From Gp1-AA133 sp963850425 (GTDB lineage Bacteria > Acidobacteriota > Terriglobia > Terriglobales > Acidobacteriaceae), in assembly GCA_963850425.1 (NCBI GenBank), contig CAWKLF010000001.1:1798001-1862000 (forward strand): a DNA stretch of 64,000 bases, in the 5' to 3' direction. The notes beneath the pieces are model-generated. The model was not told the DNA's origin, did not search any database, and saw only the letters and a program-made list of their open reading frames with translations. Below, piece after piece: positions 18,049-26,919 of this stretch; the stretch's first letter is position 1, and each line of letters starts with the position of its first letter. The position numbers and the translations under genes are program-made.

Positions 18049-19254
18049 ATGATTATTGCCGAACGCTTCACTTCGCAGCAGCATCTTAGTGCTATGGACT
18101 TCATGGTTTTCTCCCATTTGCGTTGGAATTTCGTCTTTCAGCGGCCACAACACCTGATGACGAGATGCTCGGGAACGTCCCGCGTCTTTTACTGGGAAGA
18201 GCCCGTTTTCGGCGCGCCGGATGCATTTCTGGAACTTCGAACGATCAATCGCAGCTTGAACGTAGTGGTGCCGCACATTCCTTCAGGTCTGACGCCGCGT
18301 GAAGTCAACAACGTGCAACGTTACCTGCTGGAAGAGTTGTTTTCGCAACACCGGATTGAGAATTCGGTTCTCTGGTACTACACTCCGCTGGCGCTGCAGT
18401 TCAGCCGTGACATTCCGGCCAGGGCGATTATCTATGACTGCATGGACGAACTGTCCGCTTTTCGGGGCGCTCCTGAAGGCTTACGGACGGCGGAAAGTAA
18501 ATTGTTTGCTTGCGCCGACCTGGTATTCACCGGTGGTAAAAGCCTATACGAGAGTAAGCGTCGCCAGCATCCTTTCGTTCATTGTTTTCCAAGCAGCATC
18601 GAGCGGGATTTCTTCGCCACTGCCCGCACAATCTCCTCGGAAGTGAAGGACCAGGAGCACATCCCGCATCCGCGGCTGGGATATGCCGGCGTTATCGACG
18701 AACGCATGGACCTGGGGTTGCTCGCAGCCGTTGCGGAGGCGCGCCCGGCTTGGCAGTTCATATTGGTGGGCCCAGTCGTCAAGATCCCGGAGTCTGATCT
18801 GCCGAGAAGACCGAATATACACTACCTTGGCCAGAAGGATTATCGCTCCCTGCCGTCTTATTTCGCAGGCTGGGATGCAGGTTTACTGCCGTTTGCTATG
18901 AACGAATCGACGCGCTTCATCAGCCCCACGAAAACACCGGAGTATCTCGCTGCCGGGCTGCCTGCAGTCTCCACTCCCATTGCTGACGTTGTCGAACCCT
19001 ATGGAGTGAACGGCCTTGTGCACATCGGGAGAACACCAGAAGAATTCGTTCATGAGATGGAAAATGCCCTGAGCTCCCGTAACTGTGCGGAACGTCTGGC
19101 TCGCGTAGATCGTTATTTGAGCAACATGTCCTGGGATACAACGTGGAAGCAGATGCTGCATCTGCTCTCACAGAAGGTTTACGGGGCTTCTAAAAGTCAG
19201 CGCTTCACCGATGCGCTAACGCTGAATGGAGAGACTGAGTGTTCGACTACCTGA
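18049..19254 (+). CDS. GT4-like glycosyltransferase
   Basis: A 401-residue GT-B type glycosyltransferase; an internal Met at codon 16 could also be the start. The opening SHLRWNFVFQRPQHLMTR is typical of glycosyltransferases found beside UDP-galactopyranose mutase. The C-terminal half has the nucleotide-sugar binding pattern (LGYAGVIDERMDL, FILVGPV, then PTKTPEYLAAGLPAVST). It overlaps the glf gene by 16 bases, which suggests a shared function: adding a galactofuranose or another hexose to a surface polysaccharide. Donor and acceptor are inferred, not seen. Confidence 0.85.
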   Translation: MIIAERFTSQQHLSAMDFMVFSHLRWNFVFQRPQHLMTRCSGTSRVFYWEEPVFGAPDAFLELRTINRSLNVVVPHIPSGLTPREVNNVQRYLLEELFSQHRIENSVLWYYTPLALQFSRDIPARAIIYDCMDELSAFRGAPEGLRTAESKLFACADLVFTGGKSLYESKRRQHPFVHCFPSSIERDFFATARTISSEVKDQEHIPHPRLGYAGVIDERMDLGLLAAVAEARPAWQFILVGPVVKIPESDLPRRPNIHYLGQKDYRSLPSYFAGWDAGLLPFAMNESTRFISPTKTPEYLAAGLPAVSTPIADVVEPYGVNGLVHIGRTPEEFVHEMENALSSRNCAERLARVDRYLSNMSWDTTWKQMLHLLSQKVYGASKSQRFTDALTLNGETECSTT

Positions 19255-20450
19255 TCGTGGGAGCCGGTTTCGCAGGCAGTGTGATCGCCGAGCGTCTGGC
19301 GAACATCTCCGGAAAATCTGTCATGCTGATTGACCGCCGGTCGCATATCGGTGGGAATGCATTCGATCACTACAACGAGCACGGGATCCTGGTTCATCGT
19401 TATGGCCCGCACATCTTTCATACCAACTCGCGCGAAGTGTTCGAATATCTCTCGCAGTTCACAGAGTGGCGGCAGTATGAACATCACGTGCTGGCGAGTG
19501 TGGATGGCCAGCTTCTGCCAATGCCTATCAACCTGGACACCTTGAACCGGCTCTACGGGCTCCAGATGAATTCATTCGAAGCGGAAAAGTTCCTGGAATC
19601 GCTCGCCGAGAAGAAGGTGCAGCTGAAGACGTCAGAAGACGTGGTGGTCAGCAAGATTGGAAGGCAGCTCTACGAGAAGTTTTTCCGCAATTACACGCGC
19701 AAGCAGTGGGACATGGATCCCTCAGAACTTGATGCTGCCGTGACTGCGCGCGTGCCAGTTCGAACGAATCGCGACAACCGATACTTCACGGATACGTATC
19801 AGGCGATGCCATTGCATGGCTATACGCGAATGTTCGAGAAGATGCTTGACAATCCCAGGATCAAGGTTCTGTTAAATGCCGATTATCGCGAGATACAACA
19901 TGAAATCCCCCATCGCAACCTGGTTTATACGGGACCGATCGATGAATTCTTCGAGTTCCGCTACGGAAAGCTTCCTTACCGCTCCCTTCATTTCAAACAT
20001 GAAACTGTGAACCGAGCGGTTTTTCAGCCAGAAGCCGTGGTGAATTATCCCAACGAGCATCTTTACACCAGGATTACGGAATTCAAGTACTTGACCGGCC
20101 AGGAGCACTCTAAAAGCAGCATTGTCTATGAGTATCCGCAGGCAGAAGGCGACCCTTACTACCCGGTCCCGCGGCCCGAGAACGACCTGCTCTACAAGAA
20201 ATACAAAGCTCTGGCGGAACAGACCCCGGAAGTACACTTTGTGGGCCGGCTTGCAACGTACAAGTACTACAACATGGACCAGGTTACGGCGCAGGCGCTC
20301 ACTCTTTTTAATAAACTGAAAGTAGAAAAGGTTTCGTATCGGCCTAAGAAGAGCGTGTCCTTTCAAATGGCAGCTCCTCAGGAAACATTGAACTCAGCAT
20401 TGAGTGAACCCCGCAGCAGTACCGGCCCTGAAGACGCTGAAGCTGCCTGA
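19239..20450 (+). CDS. glf: UDP-galactopyranose mutase
   Basis: A 403-residue flavoenzyme starting at GTG, overlapping the glycosyltransferase gene. It converts UDP-galactopyranose to UDP-galactofuranose in the cytoplasm. The N-terminal FAD-binding fold is clear (YLIVGAGFAGSVIAERLA, then IGGNAFDHYNEHGILVHRYG and PHIFHT). The family core is also present: NYTRKQWDMDP, VPVRTNRDNRYF and the late LATYKYYNMDQVTAQAL. Length matches bacterial Glf. A basic, Gly/Ser-poor tail of about 40 residues is unremarkable. Galactofuranose is a component of surface glycans, consistent with the adjacent glycosyltransferase. Confidence 0.95.
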   Translation: MFDYLIVGAGFAGSVIAERLANISGKSVMLIDRRSHIGGNAFDHYNEHGILVHRYGPHIFHTNSREVFEYLSQFTEWRQYEHHVLASVDGQLLPMPINLDTLNRLYGLQMNSFEAEKFLESLAEKKVQLKTSEDVVVSKIGRQLYEKFFRNYTRKQWDMDPSELDAAVTARVPVRTNRDNRYFTDTYQAMPLHGYTRMFEKMLDNPRIKVLLNADYREIQHEIPHRNLVYTGPIDEFFEFRYGKLPYRSLHFKHETVNRAVFQPEAVVNYPNEHLYTRITEFKYLTGQEHSKSSIVYEYPQAEGDPYYPVPRPENDLLYKKYKALAEQTPEVHFVGRLATYKYYNMDQVTAQALTLFNKLKVEKVSYRPKKSVSFQMAAPQETLNSALSEPRSSTGPEDAEAA

Positions 20451-20454
20451 CATC

Positions 20455-22746
20455 TCATGCCACCAGATTCCCCGGTGACAACTCGAAGGACTTCCAGTCG
20501 ACTTGGCAGTCTCGCAAAAACCGAAGCAGTGCATCTTCAAAGGTTGGCAGCAGAATCGCTCGTTCGCTTGTAAGCGCGCTGAATAACGGCCGCTCTGCCC
20601 GAAAATTCATTGTTCTATAGGTAGAGGCACGGAGAGTGCGGGTCGAGATCTTCGCCAAAGAAGCCGCTGTTTCAGCCAGTTCCGCCCATGAGATTTGGCC
20701 TACGTTCGCGAGATGCCAGATTCCATGCTCGCCATCGATCAAAAGATCGAGGCAGGTATTGACCAGATCCGGCACATAAGTGGGCGAAACAATGACATCG
20801 GCAGCGGCTTTGAAGTGTTGTTCCGCCGCCAGATTCCGCAATGCGGAGAAAACAAAATTGCTCTGATCCCAAGGTCCAAAGAATGCAGCGGCGCGTATGA
20901 CCAGAGCCGAAGGCATGGCTTGTGCGATAAGTCTTTCTGCCTCGGCCTTACTTGCCCCATAAACGTTTACAGGCAAAACAGCATCGCTTTCAGTATATGG
21001 TCGGTTCTGGTTGCCGGCGAACACCAGGTCAGAAGAAAAGGTAAGAAGCGGCAGGTTGCGCTGGCTGCATTCGATAGCCAGCACGTGAGCCGCCAAGGTG
21101 TTTTCTCGAAAGCACCGGCGAGGTTCCCGCTCTGCATCGTCGACACGCACGTAGCCGGCGGCATTAATGACCGCCCATGGCTGCAACTCGAACAAGGCGC
21201 GACGTAAGGCTACAAAATCTGTGATGTCAAGCTCGTGGCGGGGCAGGGCGCGATATGGAATTCCGCGCAATTCACACATGCGGGCAAAGGCGCGCCCCAG
21301 GGTGCCGTTTCCTCCTGTAATAAGAATGGGCTTAACTGGAGAAAAACTCCGGTTAATCGACTGCATCTCCTCGGTTCGCGCTTCTCCATTCTCCTGCACA
21401 GAAATTCCGTAAACGAATCGCTGTGGCCTGTGCCACCAGCCGGGAACTTTTAATAAAGGATGCCCGGGTGCACTTCCGGTGGAGATCTCCGTGACAAGCC
21501 CGGCAAGCGCGGTCGGTCGGGGCGGAGATGAGCGAATGTCATACACACCCTGCTCGTAGACCTGATTGTTGCGGGTCAGGAGTTGATCCCAATCGAAAGC
21601 TCCGAGCAGCGACCATGCGGTAACGGCAACCACATCAGCCTTCTGTTCTCGAGCCTCCTGCGCGGCGCGCCAAACCTCAAGAAACCAGCGCAACTGCTCC
21701 TCCCGCGTGCACCCGTTGTGGCATTCAGTAACAGCAATAGGCAGGTGATAGCGCTCCCATGCTTCCATCAACAACGCACCCGGCCCAGCGGGTCCGTCGC
21801 GCAATACGCGCGCGGCGAGCACGTCGGCGTAGGCATGTCTTTCGTTCCCGCCGTGACTGTCAACGGGATACCGCTCCAGGTGCTCGTCGAGATAGCGTTC
21901 TCCGCTGAGATAGTGGTTAATCCCAATTACGTCCGGAGGACAGGGATGATCCAGAAACCACTGGAGATCACTTTCGTTTATTCCGGCCCAACGAAAGTGG
22001 TGCCACATCCGATGATCCCGATTGACGTTCCCGCAAAGAAGATCGTAGGTACACCAACGACGCTCATTTTCAAAGTCAGCCTGGTAGGAGAGAGCCGGAG
22101 TGCTATACGTTTTCCCCAGATCCTCGGTCTGGATCAAGCGCGCCGAGGGCCGAACACGGCGAATAGCCTCCATCGAAAGAACGACAGCCCGGCATTGATT
22201 CAGAAACGCCCGTGCAAATGACTGCTCATCTCGAAGATGCGGATACCAATGCCCATACAGGGCCGTAAATCGAGCCGTGGTCAAAGGTTCGTTGATCGGA
22301 GTGTAGTCTTCGACCTCCGGGAAGCGGCTCGCGACCTCCTCCGCATACCTGGCGAGTTCGGGCGCGAAGTTCTCATCCAGCAAACTGGTATGCCGCGGAC
22401 CGCTGCCGTGATGCACCAAGCCAATAATCGGACGAATGCGCAGTTTCGCGAGTTCTCGAAGACAGGCTTCTGCCCATCTCCATTTCTCCGACTCGGAGCC
22501 ATGCGATGGCTGGCATTCCCAAAGGATAGGTTGCCTCAGTGCCTGGATCCCCAGCCCGGCGAAGCGTTGAAAATCCGAGATCCTGGAAGTGTGTCCGGTG
22601 CGCCTGAGTTGTTCGATGTACTCATCGCCAACACGGTTGATGGTGCACTCGACTCCTCCCCATAATTGAAGATCTTTACACTTTGTTCTCATCGTGACGT
22701 GATGTGCCATACCTTTCGAGGGTGCGCCAATGAGATGCGATCTCAC
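20455..22746 (-). CDS. GH1 glycosidase fused to RmlD-like reductase
   Basis: A 763-residue fusion. The longest frame starts at GTG 22746; ATGs at 22710 and 22692 are alternatives, and the domain itself begins near DLQLWGGVECTINRVG. Residues about 25-420 are a GH1 TIM barrel with acid/base Glu153 in TPINEP and nucleophile Glu341 in AVTECHNG. Residues about 470-755 are an NAD(P)-binding dTDP-4-dehydrorhamnose-reductase-like domain: ILITGGNGTLGRAFAR, VINAAGYVRVDDAE, and YGASKAEAE with the Tyr-x3-Lys pair. Both halves keep their key residues. It is convergent with glf, four bases away, so it belongs to the same sugar block. Confidence 0.85.
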   Translation of the reverse strand: MRSHLIGAPSKGMAHHVTMRTKCKDLQLWGGVECTINRVGDEYIEQLRRTGHTSRISDFQRFAGLGIQALRQPILWECQPSHGSESEKWRWAEACLRELAKLRIRPIIGLVHHGSGPRHTSLLDENFAPELARYAEEVASRFPEVEDYTPINEPLTTARFTALYGHWYPHLRDEQSFARAFLNQCRAVVLSMEAIRRVRPSARLIQTEDLGKTYSTPALSYQADFENERRWCTYDLLCGNVNRDHRMWHHFRWAGINESDLQWFLDHPCPPDVIGINHYLSGERYLDEHLERYPVDSHGGNERHAYADVLAARVLRDGPAGPGALLMEAWERYHLPIAVTECHNGCTREEQLRWFLEVWRAAQEAREQKADVVAVTAWSLLGAFDWDQLLTRNNQVYEQGVYDIRSSPPRPTALAGLVTEISTGSAPGHPLLKVPGWWHRPQRFVYGISVQENGEARTEEMQSINRSFSPVKPILITGGNGTLGRAFARMCELRGIPYRALPRHELDITDFVALRRALFELQPWAVINAAGYVRVDDAEREPRRCFRENTLAAHVLAIECSQRNLPLLTFSSDLVFAGNQNRPYTESDAVLPVNVYGASKAEAERLIAQAMPSALVIRAAAFFGPWDQSNFVFSALRNLAAEQHFKAAADVIVSPTYVPDLVNTCLDLLIDGEHGIWHLANVGQISWAELAETAASLAKISTRTLRASTYRTMNFRAERPLFSALTSERAILLPTFEDALLRFLRDCQVDWKSFELSPGNLVA

Positions 22747-23059
22747 AGGCTGAATAACGGAAAAAAAGCATTCTCCTGCCCGTGTAAGCGACGTTTAGCC
22801 GCGGTCAATCTGGTGGGTTCGACACAACTTGTCTGTCCGTTAAACCGGCGTCCGTGCCCCTTCGAACCTAGCCTAGACATAACGGCAACGAGGGCCGTGG
22901 ACCTTTTCAGTTCAAGGTGGCGGACCAGGCGGCTATCCAGCATAAAACTACAGTTCGATTGTTCATAAAATACGGCTGGCCCTAATGGCGGTGCTTCACC
23001 TGAAACGTCAGACTAATGGTTCCGGATAGACGGAAATCCAAGGTGAAGAGAGTTGATAT
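22747..23059. other. Intergenic region between divergent genes
   Basis: About 310 bp between the GH1-RmlD gene (minus) and the small membrane-protein gene (plus). It should hold both promoters. I see no RNA gene or clear operator. Confidence 0.4.
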
Positions 23060-23332
23060 ATGGAAATGCATGTCGAAAAGGGTCTGGCAACAGAGGACCA
23101 GGTTACGGGAGCAATCGAAGCACAAACTTCTCAGATTCCAAGCAGCGGCTATCTGGCGGCAGCTCTGGGTTGCATGGCGGCATCGGCAATCCTGAAGTTC
23201 TCAGGCAAGGACGACTGGGCGTTATTCGTAGGACAATGGCCCGCTCCGTTGCTGATCATGGGTGTTTACAACAAAATGGTTAAGCAGCATGGCTCAGATG
23301 CACGATCGGACTTCACTGAGAGAGCAGCTTAG
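23060..23332 (+). CDS. Small membrane protein, function unknown
   Basis: A 90-residue protein. An N-terminal polar region is followed by two short hydrophobic stretches (YLAAALGCMAASAIL and FVGQWPAPLLIMGVYNKMV) and a charged tail. The GxMAASAxLK...DWALFVGQWP pattern recalls a small conserved membrane family of unknown role. A perfect hairpin terminator lies just downstream, so it is probably a single-gene transcript. Confidence 0.65.
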   Translation: MEMHVEKGLATEDQVTGAIEAQTSQIPSSGYLAAALGCMAASAILKFSGKDDWALFVGQWPAPLLIMGVYNKMVKQHGSDARSDFTERAA

Positions 23333-23354
23333 TCTTTGGTTCTAAAGTCTGTTA

Positions 23355-23379
23355 GGGGCGGCTTCATGAAAGCCGCCCC
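23355..23379 (+). terminator. Rho-independent terminator
   Basis: A perfect ten-base-pair GC-rich stem (GGGGCGGCTT paired with AAGCCGCCCC, five-base loop) is followed within a few bases by TTTT. It lies 22 bp after the small membrane-protein gene and could also end the convergent gene at 23571. Confidence 0.75.
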
Positions 23380-23570
23380 ATCAGTTTTGGAGTTGGCACT
23401 TGCTGCGCCACCGATACCGCCAGTTAACCTAATCGCTTTTTTACTCATTGACAATTTGGTGGGGTCCCTGGCGTGAGACCTGAGGCGTCCAGGGGGCATG
23501 GAATTAGTGGGGCTTTCAGCTAGAAAGGGTTGGAGGCTGCCGGCCGGGTTTTGGGGGGAATATTCCGGCT

Positions 23571-24314
23571 TTAAGGCTTGCGAACTGCCCGAATGCCTGT
23601 TCCAACCGAAGCAACTTCGTTCGTGGTGCGGTAGTCGAGAATGCGGGACGTCAATGTGTGAGGGCCCACTATGCGCACGTCCGCCGTTGCTTGCATGCCG
23701 GTCTGCAACCAGGTTCCCTCGACATCCGCGAATGTGAGTTTTACGCTGACTTTCCGTAGCCACCACGAAGGAGTTTTTGCAAGTTCTCCCTCCATTTGGC
23801 GCACGGCGAACGAATGCTCGTCTACCCACACCTGCCCTGAAATCAGCTCGGCCTCTTTTCGCTTGGGCCGCAGTCCCAACAGGTAGCACAGCTTGCCATC
23901 CAGAGTTGCTTTACCGACATAGCTAAAATCGTAGTTGTCTCGCGACAAAGCGGTCTTGGATGAATTGCTACTGGACGCTATCTCTTTCTCGAGCACCCGC
24001 TTTACAACTTGTAGTCCGCGATTGCCGCCCGACGAGTGCTGAATCCTGTAATTCTTGCTCGCAGGTGGTCTGAAATCCACCTCCGCAACGACCTCCGAAT
24101 CGGCCCGAGAATCCTTTGACCCGGATAGCCGGTATTCGCGCACTATCTGATAGGAAACTTGCCGAGGGACGGTGGCTTGCGCCTTTTGCACCGCGTCAAC
24201 AATCACGTTGAGGGAGATTGTTCCTGTACGGGAGTTTTCCTGAGCTAATGCCATGTAGGAGAGCACCGTGAATGCTCCCACTGCCATTCTTCGCATCGCA
24301 AGGGACGCCACCAT
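23571..24314 (-). CDS. LolA-like periplasmic outer-membrane protein
   Basis: A 247-residue protein with GAGGAG upstream of the ATG and a signal peptide ending near MALAQ. The mature part is rich in paired strands: QVSYQIVREYRL, EVDFRPPASKNYRI, YVGKATLDGKLCYLLGLRPKR, GQVWVDEHSFAVRQMEGEL and VSVKLTFADVEGTWLQTG. This is the pattern of LolA/outer-membrane lipoprotein-sorting-like proteins, which carry a hydrophobic ligand in an open half-barrel. A true lipoprotein carrier is not certain; acidobacterial relatives are generally annotated only as sorting-like. Confidence 0.7.
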   Translation of the reverse strand: MVASLAMRRMAVGAFTVLSYMALAQENSRTGTISLNVIVDAVQKAQATVPRQVSYQIVREYRLSGSKDSRADSEVVAEVDFRPPASKNYRIQHSSGGNRGLQVVKRVLEKEIASSSNSSKTALSRDNYDFSYVGKATLDGKLCYLLGLRPKRKEAELISGQVWVDEHSFAVRQMEGELAKTPSWWLRKVSVKLTFADVEGTWLQTGMQATADVRIVGPHTLTSRILDYRTTNEVASVGTGIRAVRKP

Positions 24315-24721
24315 ACATCACTCTCCTCAACTATGCATTGAGCACGTCGAAGGCCAGAAGGAAGGCATAGAGCACCAGCTAACTGCGAGTTCATACACCC
24401 GGTAGGTGTGCAATTTGTGCGGCGAGCTCAGGATATTTAGCCTAATGTGGATGCTGGAGCCCCACCGGCCACGGCAATGAATCCCTATAGTGCCGGTCTC
24501 TCAAGTCGAGCTAAGGAGGGGAGGGCTACATTAACGCGAGTAGACGCGAAGGGTCATTTCCGTCCCTACGAATACACTGTCGATGAAACAGCTCCGGGCA
24601 CTGTAACGCGAACTACGGGCTAAACAAGCCCGCGATCCGTGGGCAGTGATACCTAAATCGAGTACGCACCGTATCGACTCACGCGCGCTGCATCCACTAT
24701 CGTTCTTCCACGAGGAAAACG
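24315..24721. other. Divergent promoter region
   Basis: About 400 bp between two divergent envelope genes. A short hairpin (CGGGCT AAACA AGCCCG) lies at 24616-24632 near the plus-strand gene. No gene is supported; both promoters should be here. Confidence 0.4.
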
Positions 24722-25564
24722 ATGCCCGCGCTAACATTTGCCTGCTGTGTCCTGTTGGTCTCAACCGTCTTTGCAATTCCAGCTCGATGCCAGGAGAGTA
24801 CTTCTTCCCAGCCTGCCAGTCAGGCTGCCAATCAGCCTGCCAATAACGACACCGTAGAGGGCACAGTCGTCTCGACGACTCGCAATACTTTGGTCGTACG
24901 TACCGACGACAGCCAACACGAGCTATTTACGTACGACCGCGGCACCGTACGGTCCGGGACGCTTGTACCAGGCGCCCGTGTTCGTGTGACCGCCGGGCCT
25001 GGCGATGAAAACGGGACTCGAGTCGCCAGTAGCGTAACCGTGGTGTCGGCGTCTTCTGGCGCCTCCGCGGACAAGGGTGCTCAGGCGGCTCCCGTACCGG
25101 AGAAGGTACGCGATATCGAGAGCGACATCAAACGCGAGAGCCGTCGCTGGCGCTTAGGCGTGCGTGCGGGCGCGGCCTTTGACCCCGAACTCTTTACCTT
25201 TGGGGTGCAATCCCAGATCGGCCCGATTTTTCATCCCCGGGTATTGTTCCGGCCAAACGCCGAATTTGCCTTTGGAGAAGTGACAGATCTTATTGCCTTG
25301 AACTTCGAGGCGATATACCGATTCTCCGCAGCGCGTCGGAGCGGCAATTGGACACCCTATGTAGGTGGTGGACCGGCCATGATTTTCATTCACCAGGGTC
25401 TTGGTGAAGGACGTGATATCAGTTTCAGCAACTTCGATTACGAGACGGGGCTGAACGTCCTGGCAGGAGTCCAATCCCGCAAAGGGACCTTCTTTGAATT
25501 GAAGACCAGCTTGTACTCAGGTCCCGCACCGAAGCTGCGCGCGATTGTCGGCTATAACTTCTGA
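24722..25564 (+). CDS. Outer-membrane beta-barrel protein
   Basis: 280 residues with GAGGAAAACG before the ATG. A signal peptide ends near residue 23. A Gln/Ala/Ser-rich stretch is followed by a small OB-like domain (VEGTVVSTTRNTLVVRT, LFTYDRGTV, GARVRVT; residues about 40-105). The C-terminal half (about 140-280) has alternating strands ending in KLRAIVGYNF, typical of an OmpA/OmpW-like eight-strand barrel with a terminal Phe. Likely a small outer-membrane protein of unknown ligand. Confidence 0.75.
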   Translation: MPALTFACCVLLVSTVFAIPARCQESTSSQPASQAANQPANNDTVEGTVVSTTRNTLVVRTDDSQHELFTYDRGTVRSGTLVPGARVRVTAGPGDENGTRVASSVTVVSASSGASADKGAQAAPVPEKVRDIESDIKRESRRWRLGVRAGAAFDPELFTFGVQSQIGPIFHPRVLFRPNAEFAFGEVTDLIALNFEAIYRFSAARRSGNWTPYVGGGPAMIFIHQGLGEGRDISFSNFDYETGLNVLAGVQSRKGTFFELKTSLYSGPAPKLRAIVGYNF

Positions 25565-25841
25565 CCATTAAAGGGACGCAATTCGCTCTCATGCGAGTCC
25601 GTGGGGTCAATCACGAACGACTGTTCCGTGATGGTGATCTCCAGGTCCACGATTTCAGATTGTTTATGCCCTGAGTGTGTCACTGCCCTAACCGATGGCG
25701 AGCACCGGCGTGCACTTAATGATGAAGAATAGCCTCGACGTCGATAAGACTTCTCTACCGGCCCAACTTGGGACGAATCAGGAAAAGACTCGCAGGCCGA
25801 GCGAACAAGCCTTGCCATCAAGACCTGCCATCAAGACGAGC

Positions 25842-26549
25842 TTACTCCGCATACTCATCTGATCCAAGCACCCAAATAAACGACTGAATATCGATCAAAT
25901 CCCGAGGGCGAAGGTCACGGAGATCCTTTGCGATTTCGTGGGCAAACTCGAGAAAACTGGAATAGGTTTCCCACGACGGTCCGGAACGGTAGTGAAAGTC
26001 GAAGCCGTATTCCCTCGTGGCCAAGCGGGTAACCGTGGGTTTCAGGAAGATATGAGTTTCAGGCTGAGCAATGAATCCGAATACGGTAGCCAGTGGCCAA
26101 GTAAGCACCCGGCTCTGTTTGCGGGGAAGTGCTGCCACCACTTCGCACCAGCGAGTGAATTTAGTCGGGAGCCTTCCAGGGCCGTAAAGAAGTGCATACA
26201 AACCCTCTGCGAAACCACGCGCCCCGCGTTCGGACTTTAAGGCGTCCCGAATGGCCATCTTTTCGAACGAAAAGAGAAGATTAGTGCGCGACTCAATTTT
26301 GACGGCCTCTGCCCCAATCTCCAGAAACTTCCCTTGGGACAGTTTTGACCGATATGCCGTACGACTCAGTACCGATTGCCATTCTTGATGTGCGCGCAAC
26401 TTGTAACCGCGTTCCCAGTCCAAGTAGGTCTCGTCGCGAAACCCATCAGGGAAAAACCGTAGAAACTTGCGCCTGCAGTGTGCGATTTTGGATCGAGTAG
26501 GAATGGCAATAGATTGGGAGTGCCCGGCGTTTGCGAGACTGGCGCCCAT
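25842..26549 (-). CDS. Conserved hypothetical protein
   Basis: A 235-residue soluble protein without signal peptide or membrane segment. It has well-defined conserved-looking blocks: HCRRKFLRFFPDGFRDETYLDWERGYK near the start, then IESRTNLLFSFEKMAIRDAL, GLYALLYG and FGFIAQPETHIFLKPTVTR, and a DLIDIQSFIWVLGSDEYAE end. I recognise these as a recurrent bacterial family with no assigned function. The intact frame and conserved blocks indicate a real gene. Confidence 0.7.
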   Translation of the reverse strand: MGASLANAGHSQSIAIPTRSKIAHCRRKFLRFFPDGFRDETYLDWERGYKLRAHQEWQSVLSRTAYRSKLSQGKFLEIGAEAVKIESRTNLLFSFEKMAIRDALKSERGARGFAEGLYALLYGPGRLPTKFTRWCEVVAALPRKQSRVLTWPLATVFGFIAQPETHIFLKPTVTRLATREYGFDFHYRSGPSWETYSSFLEFAHEIAKDLRDLRPRDLIDIQSFIWVLGSDEYAE

Positions 26550-26919
26550 TGCAGTAGAGCTTTTGATTCAGCCGTCGCCAAAAGGGTTTGGTTGCTAGTT
26601 TGTTTTCGGTTGCCTGACTCTGTCTACCCGAACGCTCATCATCGTCCGGATATCGGAGCCGCATTTAATTTTGCTGAGCCGCCGGATCCGTTCTTTGCGA
26701 GAAGTTCGCGCGCCGTTCCTGAAGGACATGACCAACCGGCCAATCGTGCCGAATGGACAACGACGATAGTGCTATGTGGGCGCTCCGGCTACCCCTTTTT
26801 TCTCTCAAGGTCCCACTCGGTCCCGTCGATAGCCAATGTAGACGCCTTGTTTATGCCGCGGGCATCACTCTTGCGTCGAACAGGCGCTGTCGCAGCCCAA
26901 CAGGTGGTTCCAAGTCCTT
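26550..26919. other. Intergenic region upstream of signalling block
   Basis: About 370 bp between a minus-strand gene and the first hybrid kinase. A plus-strand frame spans part of it (from 26478) but lacks a ribosome site and family resemblance. Promoters for the two divergent genes should lie here. Confidence 0.35.

Noticed and set aside
25813..25837. Direct repeat TGCCATCAAGAC twice, one base apart
   Set aside because: Short, and next to a gene end; no mobile-element or operator context.
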